53,184 bases of DNA from Streptomyces adelaidensis. Its GTDB lineage: Bacteria; Actinomycetota; Actinomycetes; Streptomycetales; Streptomycetaceae. Position numbers and translations under genes: made by a program. Below the pieces are notes generated by a model. It had not been told where the DNA came from. It did not search any database and saw nothing but the letters and a program-made list of their open reading frames with translations. Positions 37,083 through 44,669 of the stretch are shown here, piece by piece (the stretch's first letter is position 1; the number at the start of each line of letters is the position of its first letter). The DNA lies in NCBI RefSeq assembly GCF_016598475.1, contig NZ_JAEMUX010000061.1:1-53184 (forward strand), given 5' to 3'.

Positions 37083-38548
37083 AGGGTGCCTCCGTTGCTC
37101 TCGCGACCGCGCGGGTCTTCGTGTCCGTGCAGGGCCCATCTGTGCAGGGCCCGGTCGATCAATGCCTCGGCCGCGCCCGTGTAGCGGGCCGGGTCGAGCA
37201 GGTCCGACAGGTGGGCGGGGGTGAACCGGGCGGACAGTTCGGGGTCGGCGGACAGGATGTTTCCGAGGGGGCGGCCGGTGTCGGCGGCCTCGGCGGAGGC
37301 GGCGGTCAGCAGCTTCTTCGCGCGGACCTTGCCGAGCACCGGAGCCGGCATCACGGCCAGCCGTTCGGCGACGACGGCACCGCCGGTCAGGTCGAGGTCG
37401 GCCCGCATGCGTTCCGGCTGGACGATCAGGCCCTCCGCGAGTTCGACGGCGGTGTGCGAGGCCCCGCCCGCCAGCCGCAGCGCCTCCCGCAGCGGCTGCC
37501 ACTCGGCGTGCCACGCCCCGGCGGGCCGTTCGTCCTCGGCGAGCAGACACTGGGCCAGTACGAGGGCGTGTGCGGGGACCTGCCGGGCGGCCGACACGAT
37601 CAGTGTGGCCAGCGCCGGGTTCCGCTTCTGCGGCATGGCGGAGGAGGCACCGAGCCCGGCGCCCGCCGGCTCGGACACCTCACCCAACTCCGTACGGGAC
37701 AGCGTCTGCACATCGAGTGCGAACTTCCCGAGCGCCCCGGTGACCAGCTGGAGCACGGCTCCGAGTTCGGCGACGGGCGTACGGACGGTGTGCCAGGGCA
37801 GGGTGGGTTCGGCGAGGCCGAGGGCCGCCGCGAACGGGGCGAGCAGCTCGACCCCGCCCTCGTCGCTCCGGTCGCCGCTTCCGGCCGCCTGCCGGCTCCC
37901 GCGGTCCAAGATCCCGTACTCCCGGTACGCGGCCAGCGTCCCCGCCGCTCCCCCCAGTTGGGCGGGAAGCGCCGACGCCACCGCCCGCACCCGGACCGAC
38001 GCGTCGAGGACCAGCTCCAGCCACCCCGCGGCCTTCAGACCGAAGGTCGTCGGCACCGCGTGCTGGGCCAGGGTGCGCCCGGCCAGGACGGTGGCGCGAT
38101 GGGTGTCGGCCAAGGCGGCGAAGGCCGCGGCGACCCGTGCCAGATCCCCGGCGATCAGGCCGAGCACCCGGCGGGCGATCAGCATGGCCGCCGAGTCGAG
38201 GATGTCCTGGCTGGTGGAGCCCCGGTGGACGTACTCGGCGGCGGTCGGGTCCTCGGCGCCGACGACCTCGGTGAAGGCGGTCACCAGGGCGACCACCGGG
38301 TTGGCGGCGGCCCGGGCCGCGTGGGCCAGGGCGACCAGGTCCAGCCGTGCCACCCGGGCCGTCGAGCGAATCGTCTCCACGGCGGCGGCCGGCGTCAGCC
38401 CGACGGCGTGCTGGGCGCGGGCCAGCGCCACTTCGACGTCCAGCATGGCCTGCAGCCAGGCCTCGTCGGTCACCTCGGCCGCCACGGGCGTGCCCGCCCA
38501 CGTGGGTGCGAGCAGCCCCGCGTCGGTACCCACGGACATCACGTTCAC
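37079..38548 (-). CDS. CreD-like nitrosuccinate lyase (aspartase/adenylosuccinate lyase superfamily)
   Basis: The 489-residue protein belongs to the fumarase/aspartase superfamily: STSQDILDSA near residue 110, LAGRTLAQHAVPTTFG near 155, and the signature loop GASSAMPQKRNPA with the catalytic Ser. The overall sequence resembles the PcaB/CreD group. In cremeomycin-type pathways CreD eliminates nitrous acid from nitrosuccinate, leaving fumarate. Assignment as CreD rather than a cycloisomerase rests on the immediately preceding CreE-like gene, whose stop it overlaps as GTGA. The start is GTG 38548; the ATG at 38539 is an alternative. Together the two enzymes would turn aspartate into nitrite for diazotization. 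Confidence 0.85.
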   Translation of the reverse strand: MNVMSVGTDAGLLAPTWAGTPVAAEVTDEAWLQAMLDVEVALARAQHAVGLTPAAAVETIRSTARVARLDLVALAHAARAAANPVVALVTAFTEVVGAEDPTAAEYVHRGSTSQDILDSAAMLIARRVLGLIAGDLARVAAAFAALADTHRATVLAGRTLAQHAVPTTFGLKAAGWLELVLDASVRVRAVASALPAQLGGAAGTLAAYREYGILDRGSRQAAGSGDRSDEGGVELLAPFAAALGLAEPTLPWHTVRTPVAELGAVLQLVTGALGKFALDVQTLSRTELGEVSEPAGAGLGASSAMPQKRNPALATLIVSAARQVPAHALVLAQCLLAEDERPAGAWHAEWQPLREALRLAGGASHTAVELAEGLIVQPERMRADLDLTGGAVVAERLAVMPAPVLGKVRAKKLLTAASAEAADTGRPLGNILSADPELSARFTPAHLSDLLDPARYTGAAEALIDRALHRWALHGHEDPRGRESNGGTL

Positions 38549-40560
38549 GTTCCTCGACTCCCTGAGCGACTCCTTGTGCGACTCCCTGTGCGAATCCCTG
38601 CGCCTGATGTCTGCCGCGCCACCGCACCGGCGGCGGCCTCAGAGCCCTCGCCCTCCGGCCCCGCCACCCCGGTCAGCCCCAGCGCCCCCCGCGCGATCGC
38701 GTCCGAGTCCTCCAGCGTCACCGAGCCGACGCCCGGCCGGATGCCGACCGCGGTCACCCAGCGCACGCCCTCCGCCGGCACCCCGAAGGCGAACCGGCGT
38801 GGATGGGCCCGGCCCGTCGCGTCCACCAGCCGGGGCGGACCGTCGGTCACCGCCAGCCCGCCCGGCTCGTAACCGCCCAGCCGGTACGGTCGACACGCGC
38901 CGGCCGCGAGCAGCCCGCCCAGCAGCGGGTCGGCGCTCCGCCGCAGGTCGACGGCGGGCAGCCGCGCCTCGACCAGCGCGTCGACCCGGACCGGGGGCTC
39001 CTCCACCAGCTCCGCGTCCACGAGGAAACCCCCCTCCCCGGCGTCACCTTCATGGGCCCGTACCCGCATCCCCGGGCCGACCACATGCAGCACGTCCGCC
39101 TCGATCAGCGCGATCAGCTGTTCGATGCGGAAGGCGGGCGGGCCGATCGAGGTGAAGGCGTTCAACGGGGTGTACCAGCCGTCGAGTTCGGTGCGGTACG
39201 AGTCGCCGGAGACACCGCCGTGGTCGACGACGAGCCGGATCTCGTTGCGCAGGTCCCGCAGCGCGTCCAGCGCGGCCTTCAGCGGTCCGTTCACATTGCC
39301 GAGCCGGGCCTCGGCGACATCCCGTCGCAGATAGGCCAGCAGCCAGTGCCGGAAACCGACGCGGCCGGTGAACTTCCGCTCGCCGTAGGGGCGTTCGATC
39401 CGCGCCCAGTCCCACCGCTCGGCGGCCGGGACGCCGTGCCGGTCGAGCAGGGCCGCCTCCCCGTCCCGGTCCGCCGGACACGACCGTAGGAACTCCCCGG
39501 CGGCCCCGGGCCCTTGGGCGGCCCGGATCCACGCCTCGTAGTAGACGGTCCGCACCTCGCGGTCGATGAGCGGCCAGAGGTCGTGACGGAAGTGGACGGG
39601 GCGCCCGTCGGCCACCCGTCGGCGCAGGCCGGCGATGACGTCCGGGGTCAGGAACCGTGGCTCGTGGCGGCCGAGCGCGCCCTTCTCGTTCTCGCCCCGC
39701 GCGTGGTACGGCACCCCGCGCCGCGAACCGGCGTACAGCACCGGCTCGTTGCCGCTCGGCAGGTAGACGAGACCCGACTGCCCCTCCTTGAACGTGCCGC
39801 CGCGGCCCTCGGTGAGGAGGGCCAGGCAGTCGAAGAAGTTCAGGCCCAGCCCGCGCAGGGCGACCGGTGCGCCCGCCGCGATCCCGCTCAGGTCGGCGTC
39901 GGCCGGGTTGACGGGTGCCACATAGGTCAGGCCGTGACGGTCGGCGAAGGAGCGCAGCCGGCGCTCCTCCGGGATCGGGGTCAGGGGGCCGTGGCCGAGG
40001 GCGAGCACCACCGCGTCCATCCCGGCCAGCCGGTCACCGTTCTCCAGCGTCACCCGCTGCCGCCCGCTCGCGGCGGCCTCGTCCAGCGCGACCGCCGTCG
40101 AGGGGTGGGTGCGGACCGTCACTTGGGGCGGGGCGGTGCGTAAGAGGTGCCGGAACACCCACTCCAGGTAGTGGCCGTGGAACGCGCGGGTCGGATAGGT
40201 GTCGGGGCCGAGCCGCCGTGCCTCGTCCAGGGCCCACGGCGGAAGGTCCTCGTCGATGGCCTCGTCGCGGATCAGGCACGCCCACTCATACAGGCTGGGC
40301 CCCGGCACCGACGGCCCCGCGCAGGCCACGCTGTCGTCGGTGAACAAGGTCACCTGGGAGGCGACCGTGTTCATCAGCAGCTCGCCCGGCTGGTCGGTGC
40401 GCCAGACCGCGCCGGCGCCGGGCGGGTGCGGATCGACCAGGTGGACCTCGACCGGCCCTACGATCCCCCCGGCATTGGCGCAGATCCGCTCCAGGACCGA
40501 GAGGCCGCGCGGACCGGCGCCGATCACACAGACGGTGAGGGTGTCATCGGCAGTGGTCAT
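38545..40560 (-). CDS. CreE-like FAD-dependent N-monooxygenase (aspartate to nitrosuccinate)
   Basis: The 671-residue flavoprotein has a dinucleotide-binding N-terminus VCVIGAGPRGLSVLERI (GxGxxG at 14-19) and DPHPPGAGAVWRTDQPGELLMN, placing it in the FAD/NAD(P)-binding NAD_binding_9-type family that includes CreE. A second nucleotide-binding region is suggested by VVLALGHGPL. CreE oxidises the amino group of L-aspartate to a nitro group in three NADPH- and O2-dependent steps. The CreD-type lyase gene follows with overlap, which is the strongest functional evidence. Its last residues form a short Arg/Ser/Gly repeat encoded by a 12-bp minisatellite. The ATG at 40560 overlaps the preceding SDR stop (ATGA). 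Confidence 0.85.
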   Translation of the reverse strand: MTTADDTLTVCVIGAGPRGLSVLERICANAGGIVGPVEVHLVDPHPPGAGAVWRTDQPGELLMNTVASQVTLFTDDSVACAGPSVPGPSLYEWACLIRDEAIDEDLPPWALDEARRLGPDTYPTRAFHGHYLEWVFRHLLRTAPPQVTVRTHPSTAVALDEAAASGRQRVTLENGDRLAGMDAVVLALGHGPLTPIPEERRLRSFADRHGLTYVAPVNPADADLSGIAAGAPVALRGLGLNFFDCLALLTEGRGGTFKEGQSGLVYLPSGNEPVLYAGSRRGVPYHARGENEKGALGRHEPRFLTPDVIAGLRRRVADGRPVHFRHDLWPLIDREVRTVYYEAWIRAAQGPGAAGEFLRSCPADRDGEAALLDRHGVPAAERWDWARIERPYGERKFTGRVGFRHWLLAYLRRDVAEARLGNVNGPLKAALDALRDLRNEIRLVVDHGGVSGDSYRTELDGWYTPLNAFTSIGPPAFRIEQLIALIEADVLHVVGPGMRVRAHEGDAGEGGFLVDAELVEEPPVRVDALVEARLPAVDLRRSADPLLGGLLAAGACRPYRLGGYEPGGLAVTDGPPRLVDATGRAHPRRFAFGVPAEGVRWVTAVGIRPGVGSVTLEDSDAIARGALGLTGVAGPEGEGSEAAAGAVARQTSGAGIRTGSRTRSRSGSRGT
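38556..38603. repeat. 12-bp tandem repeat at the 3' end of the creE-like gene (4 units)
   Basis: GACTCCCTGAGC, GACTCCTTGTGC, GACTCCCTGTGC and GAATCCCTGCGC in tandem on the plus strand; on the minus strand they encode the Arg/Ser/Thr/Gly-rich C-terminal tail. Confidence 0.8.
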
Positions 40561-41477
40561 TCCCGGCCCAGCCCGTCGCGCCAGCTCGGTCTCGTCGGCT
40601 TCCAGCCGAGGGCCGTACGGGCCCGGTCGTTGGCGGCGCCGTGCGCGGACGTGAGCTGGTGGGTCATGAACCAGCCGAGGAGCCGGGGCGCGAGGGCCGT
40701 CGGAACCGAGCGGGGGGAGGGTCCGGCGAGCATCCGGGCGAGGTGGGGCAGCCACTGCGCGGCGGGGGCGGGATCGTCGTCCGTCACATGGAACACCCCG
40801 GTGGCGTCCGCCTCGACGGCCGCCACAGCCGCCCCCACGGCGTCCTCGACGTGCAGGAACGACATGATCCCGGACCCGTCGCCGGGCAGCGGGAGCCGTC
40901 CGGCCAGCACGGACCGCGCGGTCGCGCCGGTCCGGGCGTACGCGGTGCGGGGGCCGTACAGCGTGCCGTAGCGCAGCACCACGCCTGCCAGGCCGCTGCT
41001 CGACACCTGCCGTTCCAGCTCGGCGACGGCCCGTACCGTCAAGGCCCAGCCGGGGTCGGGGGCGTCCACGTACAGCGGCGCGTCCTCGTCGAGCACGGGG
41101 TCGCCGGCCGGGGCGGCGGCGAAGGCGATGGACTGTGCGACCAGCCGTCGCGCGCCGGCCGCGCGGGCCGCGTCGATCAGGTTGGCGGTGCCCTCGGTGC
41201 GCAGCCGCGCGGTACGGGCGAAGGCCTCCGGCGGGTCGTCGCGCAGCAGCCGCAGGGCCGACATCTGGTGGACGACCACCTCGGGGCGGGCGGCCCGCAC
41301 CGCCGGCAGCAGGGCGTCACGGTCCAGGGCGTCGGCGACCACGACCTCGTCCGCCTCGGGGGCCCGGCCCCCGGACCCCTCCCGCACCAGCGCGATCACC
41401 TCGTGGCCCCGCGCCCGCAGTACGCCCACCAGCGGATACCCGACGACTCCGGTAGCCCCGGCGACCAGTACGCGCAC
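40557..41477 (-). CDS. Atypical NAD(P)-dependent SDR (epimerase/dehydratase fold) lacking Tyr-Lys
   Basis: This 306-residue extended SDR has the cofactor motif VLVAGATGVVGYPL (Gly 7, 10, 13), and an Arg at the end of strand 2 (ALVREG) that favours NADP. Where the family normally has YxxTK, it reads WALTV (residues 144-148), so the catalytic Tyr and Lys appear replaced by Trp and Val. A Ser (S116 in VAQSIAFA) remains. The cofactor fold is therefore kept while the usual proton-relay is lost, which would suit hydride delivery to a non-carbonyl acceptor. I propose, as inference, that it reduces the diazonium/diazo intermediate (amino group replaced by hydride). It overlaps the CreE-like gene (ATGA); start GTG 41477. 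Confidence 0.7.
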   Translation of the reverse strand: MRVLVAGATGVVGYPLVGVLRARGHEVIALVREGSGGRAPEADEVVVADALDRDALLPAVRAARPEVVVHQMSALRLLRDDPPEAFARTARLRTEGTANLIDAARAAGARRLVAQSIAFAAAPAGDPVLDEDAPLYVDAPDPGWALTVRAVAELERQVSSSGLAGVVLRYGTLYGPRTAYARTGATARSVLAGRLPLPGDGSGIMSFLHVEDAVGAAVAAVEADATGVFHVTDDDPAPAAQWLPHLARMLAGPSPRSVPTALAPRLLGWFMTHQLTSAHGAANDRARTALGWKPTRPSWRDGLGRE

Positions 41478-41480
41478 GCC

Positions 41481-42035
41481 TCAGCCCTCCGAACCGGCGG
41501 CGACAGGGGTGGCGATCCGCATGAGCAGACGGCACGCCTTGTCGCCGTCCCGCAGACAGCTCTCGGCCCTGTTCTCCGTGAGGCTCACACCGAGCCCCTC
41601 GGACCAGCCGGCGTGGATGGCGGTGCACGGGCAGCGGTAGCCCTCCAGCGAACCGGCCATCCGGACCATGGTGATCGCGAAGTTCCGCCTCAGCGTCAGC
41701 ACGATCAGGTCGTCGTCCTCGATCTCCGTGGAGGCGTTGCGCAGCTCCGGCGGGAACATCCGGTCACCGCAGTCGTCGTAGCGGCGGCGCAGCTCCTCCA
41801 GGTCCTTGCGCTGGTCGCCGGTGCCCGGGATCGGCCCGTACAGCCGGGCGACACGCTGCCCGACGTGCCGGGCGACCTTCCCCATCGCCTCCGCGTTGAT
41901 CTCGTTCGCCGTCTCCTGTCCGAACCGCGCGGCCACCCCCTGGTACCAGTTGGCGTCGTGCTGCCACCACAGCCGGTACGCCTCACTCGCCCGGGCGCGG
42001 TGATTGACGCCGTCGGCGTCGGTGTGCGTGCTCAT
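41481..42035 (-). CDS. Small Cys-rich protein, V4R/thiazoline-carboxylate-hydrolase-like
   Basis: The 184-residue protein is not confidently recognised. Its N-terminal half is helical (ASEAYRLWWQHDANWYQGVA). The C-terminal half has RCPCTAIHAGWSEGLGV followed by ENRAESCLRDGDKACRLLM, a pattern of Cys/His/Glu residues recalling V4R domains or the L-2-amino-thiazoline-4-carboxylate hydrolase family. A metal site or small-ligand pocket is plausible. It starts at ATG 42035, overlapping the ligase stop, and ends four bases before the SDR start, so it is firmly part of the pathway operon. Candidate roles by elimination are dehydration of the beta-hydroxyacyl-ACP or assistance with diazo chemistry; neither is shown. 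Confidence 0.6.
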   Translation of the reverse strand: MSTHTDADGVNHRARASEAYRLWWQHDANWYQGVAARFGQETANEINAEAMGKVARHVGQRVARLYGPIPGTGDQRKDLEELRRRYDDCGDRMFPPELRNASTEIEDDDLIVLTLRRNFAITMVRMAGSLEGYRCPCTAIHAGWSEGLGVSLTENRAESCLRDGDKACRLLMRIATPVAAGSEG

Positions 42036-43711
42036 GCGTGCTGCTCCTTGGTGGCGAACCGGTCGCGCATCACTCGTTTGAGAACCTTGCCGGTGGCGCC
42101 CTTGGCCACGTCGTCGGGCTTCATCCGCAGGGCCCGGCTCACCGGGGGGAACCCGGCCGCCGTCAATACGGTGTTGACCCGCCCGGTCCACACCTCGTCG
42201 CCGTCGCCGCTCTCCTCGGTTCCGTCTTCGTCCGCGAGTTGGAGCAGCGCGTACGCGTCGGCCTCGCCGTCGCCGTCCCAGTCCGCGCGTACGCCGTCGG
42301 GGGCGACGCCGACGACCGTGCAGTCGGCGATGCCGGGCAGCTCGGCCAGGAGCAACTCCTCGGTGCGGGTGCTGAAGACGATGCCGGCGCGGGTGCGGAT
42401 GGCGTCCGGGACCCGGTCGAGGTGGTAGAAGTTGCCCTCCTCGTCCTGGTGCGCGAGGTCGCCGGTGAGCCAGTAGCCGCCGAGCCGCATCCGGTTCCAG
42501 GTCAGCGAGTCGTTCCAGTAACCGGGTGTGAGTGTGGGCGACTTGAGCCCCAGACGGCCGATCCGGCCGGCCGGCAGCGGGGTGCCGTCCTCGGCCAGCA
42601 CGGCGGCCTCGGCGAAGCTGATCGGCTTGCCGACGCGGCGCGAGTAGGCCGACGTGTCCTTGGTGTGCCGGTTGTGGAAGACCGAGTAGCCGGCCTCCGA
42701 CGAACCGAGCCCGTCCACGAAGACCGAGCCCTCGACCCGGGTACGGCTCAGATCCCGCCCGATCTCGATATGGCCGCCGTGCCGCACGAGCGCCCGGATG
42801 TGCGCCTCGTGCGCCGCGTCCCCGGTGTTGAACCACACCTGCACGCTGGACAGATCACGTGCCGTCAGGTCCTCCGCCGCCATCTCACCGAAGGTCCCGG
42901 CGAACGCCAGCACCGCCGTCGGCCGGAACTCCTCGACCGCGTCCAGCACCTCCGTGCCGCGCTGGCTGGAGAGCAGCTTGATGTCCGTGCGCAGCAGCAG
43001 GCAGTACAGCAGCGTCGCCACCATCGCGTTGTGCGCGCCCGGCAGCCCCACCAGCGTGCGCTCCATGTCGATGCCGGTGGAGAAACGCAGCCGGTGCAAC
43101 TGCGCGTACATCAGCGTCCGGTGGGTGTGCGGCACCCCCTTCGGCAGGCCGGTGGTGCCGGAGGAGTGCGAGATGAGCACCGGGTCGGTCGGGTCGTGCC
43201 GGTACGGGTACGACAGCGGAAGCGCGGCGCGGTGCTCCGGCCGGACGTCGTCGGCGGTCACGACGAAACCGAGCCCGGACGCGTCCCCCGACAGCACCCC
43301 GTGGTGCGCCGCGTCCGTGAAGGCGCCCACCGCGCCCTGCCGGCGCACGTACTCCCGGGCGGTCTCCGGGGACAGATTGCCGTTGACGAACGAGGGGATG
43401 GCGCCGAGCGACGTCAGCGCCAGGAAGTTCACCGCGAACTCGGCCGCCGAGGACGAGTGGACGGCCACCGGGTCGCGGGGCCGCACACCCAGGGCCGCGT
43501 ACCGGCCCGCGTACGTCTCGACCACCTCGTACAGCTGTCCGAGCGTCAGCGCCTCGGGGTGGCTGCCGTCCGGGGCCCGCCAGGTGCCGTCGGTCCGCAG
43601 CACCGGCTCGTCGAGCGGGCGTTCGTACGCTCGCAGTCGCTGGAGGATGTTGCCGGCGCCGAGTTCGGTGTCGGAGCAGATCCGCGCCCGCTCCTGTCTA
43701 CTGATGAGCAT
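42032..43711 (-). CDS. ATP-dependent ligase (ANL superfamily), candidate diazotase
   Basis: The 559-residue adenylate-forming enzyme shows the A3 loop ISHSSGTTGLPKG (180-192), the aromatic/acid motif GLGSSEAGYSVF, GYWLTGDLAHQDEEGNFY, and the C-terminal Lys loop GATGKVLKRVM. In cremeomycin, avenalumic and p-coumaric acid pathways, as I recall, an ANL homologue (CreM, AvaA6/CmaA6 type) activates nitrite with ATP to diazotize an aromatic amine. This protein sits beside the SDR and the nitrite-forming CreE/CreD pair, so it is the better diazotase candidate of the two ligases here. Activation of a carboxylate remains possible. The start is ATG 43711, 14 bases inside the preceding gene; the upstream extension is antisense-like and unconserved. 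Confidence 0.8.
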   Translation of the reverse strand: MLISRQERARICSDTELGAGNILQRLRAYERPLDEPVLRTDGTWRAPDGSHPEALTLGQLYEVVETYAGRYAALGVRPRDPVAVHSSSAAEFAVNFLALTSLGAIPSFVNGNLSPETAREYVRRQGAVGAFTDAAHHGVLSGDASGLGFVVTADDVRPEHRAALPLSYPYRHDPTDPVLISHSSGTTGLPKGVPHTHRTLMYAQLHRLRFSTGIDMERTLVGLPGAHNAMVATLLYCLLLRTDIKLLSSQRGTEVLDAVEEFRPTAVLAFAGTFGEMAAEDLTARDLSSVQVWFNTGDAAHEAHIRALVRHGGHIEIGRDLSRTRVEGSVFVDGLGSSEAGYSVFHNRHTKDTSAYSRRVGKPISFAEAAVLAEDGTPLPAGRIGRLGLKSPTLTPGYWNDSLTWNRMRLGGYWLTGDLAHQDEEGNFYHLDRVPDAIRTRAGIVFSTRTEELLLAELPGIADCTVVGVAPDGVRADWDGDGEADAYALLQLADEDGTEESGDGDEVWTGRVNTVLTAAGFPPVSRALRMKPDDVAKGATGKVLKRVMRDRFATKEQHA

Positions 43712-44669
43712 GGGTCTCCGTCTCGTTTCCATCGGGGAGCTGTTCGGCACTGAGGCGGAACGCGGTCGTCCGGGGTGCGGTGACCAGGACGTGGGTGCCG
43801 CCGTCCCGCAGCAGCCGCCGGTGGGCGACGGCCAGGTCGAACAAGGCCTGGACGCTTCCGGGGTGCGCGGCGGGGGCCGCCTGCGCGGCGTCGTACGTCC
43901 GCGTCGACCGGACGGTCACCGGCGCCCCGGTGCCGGGGCGGCCGAGCAGGACCGCCACCGCCAGGGCGGCGGACGCGGGGAGGTCCGGGACCGGGCCGCC
44001 GCTGACGGCGGACAGTTCGCGGTACGCGGCGGCGAGGCGCTCCCCGCCGCCCAGCTCCACGCCGACCACCAGGACCTGGTCCAGCTCCGGGTCCTCCAGG
44101 AGCAGGTCGGCCATGGCCAGCAGTTCGGTCACCGGGTCGTCGAGGGTGGAGAGGCTGAACATCTGCCCGGTGATCCCGAACTCCCGGCTGATGTGCCCCA
44201 GCACGGAGTTGGCGGTGGCCTGCATGAAGAGCAGCGGGTTGTGGACCCGCCCGGACACCATCCGCCGGCTCGCCAGATCCGCGGTGGTGGTGTCACCCAT
44301 CAGGCTCGCCAGCGCGACGGCCGTACGCGAGCCGTCCACGGCCCGCTCTCCGTTCCGTTCCCCGCCCCGTTCCCCGCCCCGTTCCCCGTCCCGTTCCCCG
44401 TCCCGTTCCCCGTCCCGTTCCCCGTCCCGTTCCCCGTCCCGTTCCCCGTCCCGCTCGGACAGGCACCGCGACGCGACCTCGTACGCCAGCGGGCTGAACG
44501 CCGACTCCACGAACCCGGGCAGCCGGGGCAGCGGGATGTCGTCGTCCCGCCCGGTGCCGTGGGTCGCGGTTGCGGTGGTGAGGACGCCGAGCGGTGAGCG
44601 GAGCGGTGTCTTCTCGGCCACCGTGGCTCGTTTCGTGTTCTCCGTCTTCGTGTTCTCCGTCGTCGTCAC
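43698..44669 (-). CDS. KS-like/chain-length-factor-like protein with expanded tetrapeptide repeat
   Basis: The 323-residue protein starts at GTG 44669, overlapping the ketosynthase stop (GTGA). It resembles the thiolase-fold N-terminal half of ketosynthases (GRVHNPLLFMQATANSVLGH, SREFGITGQMFSLSTLDDP, DQVLVVGVELGGGERL) but lacks the catalytic Cys and the later His motifs. It is shorter than a normal KS or CLF (about 400). It probably pairs with the adjacent ketosynthase as a chain-length-factor-like partner. Between residues about 70 and 105 an array of D-G-E-R/G-G-E-R units, encoded by eight 12-bp repeats, interrupts the fold where homologues should have a surface loop. Function of the insert is unknown; expression as a truncated CLF is inference. 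Confidence 0.7.
   Translation of the reverse strand: MTTTENTKTENTKRATVAEKTPLRSPLGVLTTATATHGTGRDDDIPLPRLPGFVESAFSPLAYEVASRCLSERDGERDGERDGERDGERDGERDGERGGERGGERNGERAVDGSRTAVALASLMGDTTTADLASRRMVSGRVHNPLLFMQATANSVLGHISREFGITGQMFSLSTLDDPVTELLAMADLLLEDPELDQVLVVGVELGGGERLAAAYRELSAVSGGPVPDLPASAALAVAVLLGRPGTGAPVTVRSTRTYDAAQAAPAAHPGSVQALFDLAVAHRRLLRDGGTHVLVTAPRTTAFRLSAEQLPDGNETETHAHQ
44356..44451. repeat. 12-bp tandem minisatellite inside the CLF-like gene (8 units)
   Basis: Two CGTTCCCCGCCC units followed by six CGTTCCCCGTCC units without interruption. In the minus-strand reading frame they encode repeating Asp/Gly-Gly-Glu-Arg tetrapeptides. Confidence 0.95.
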
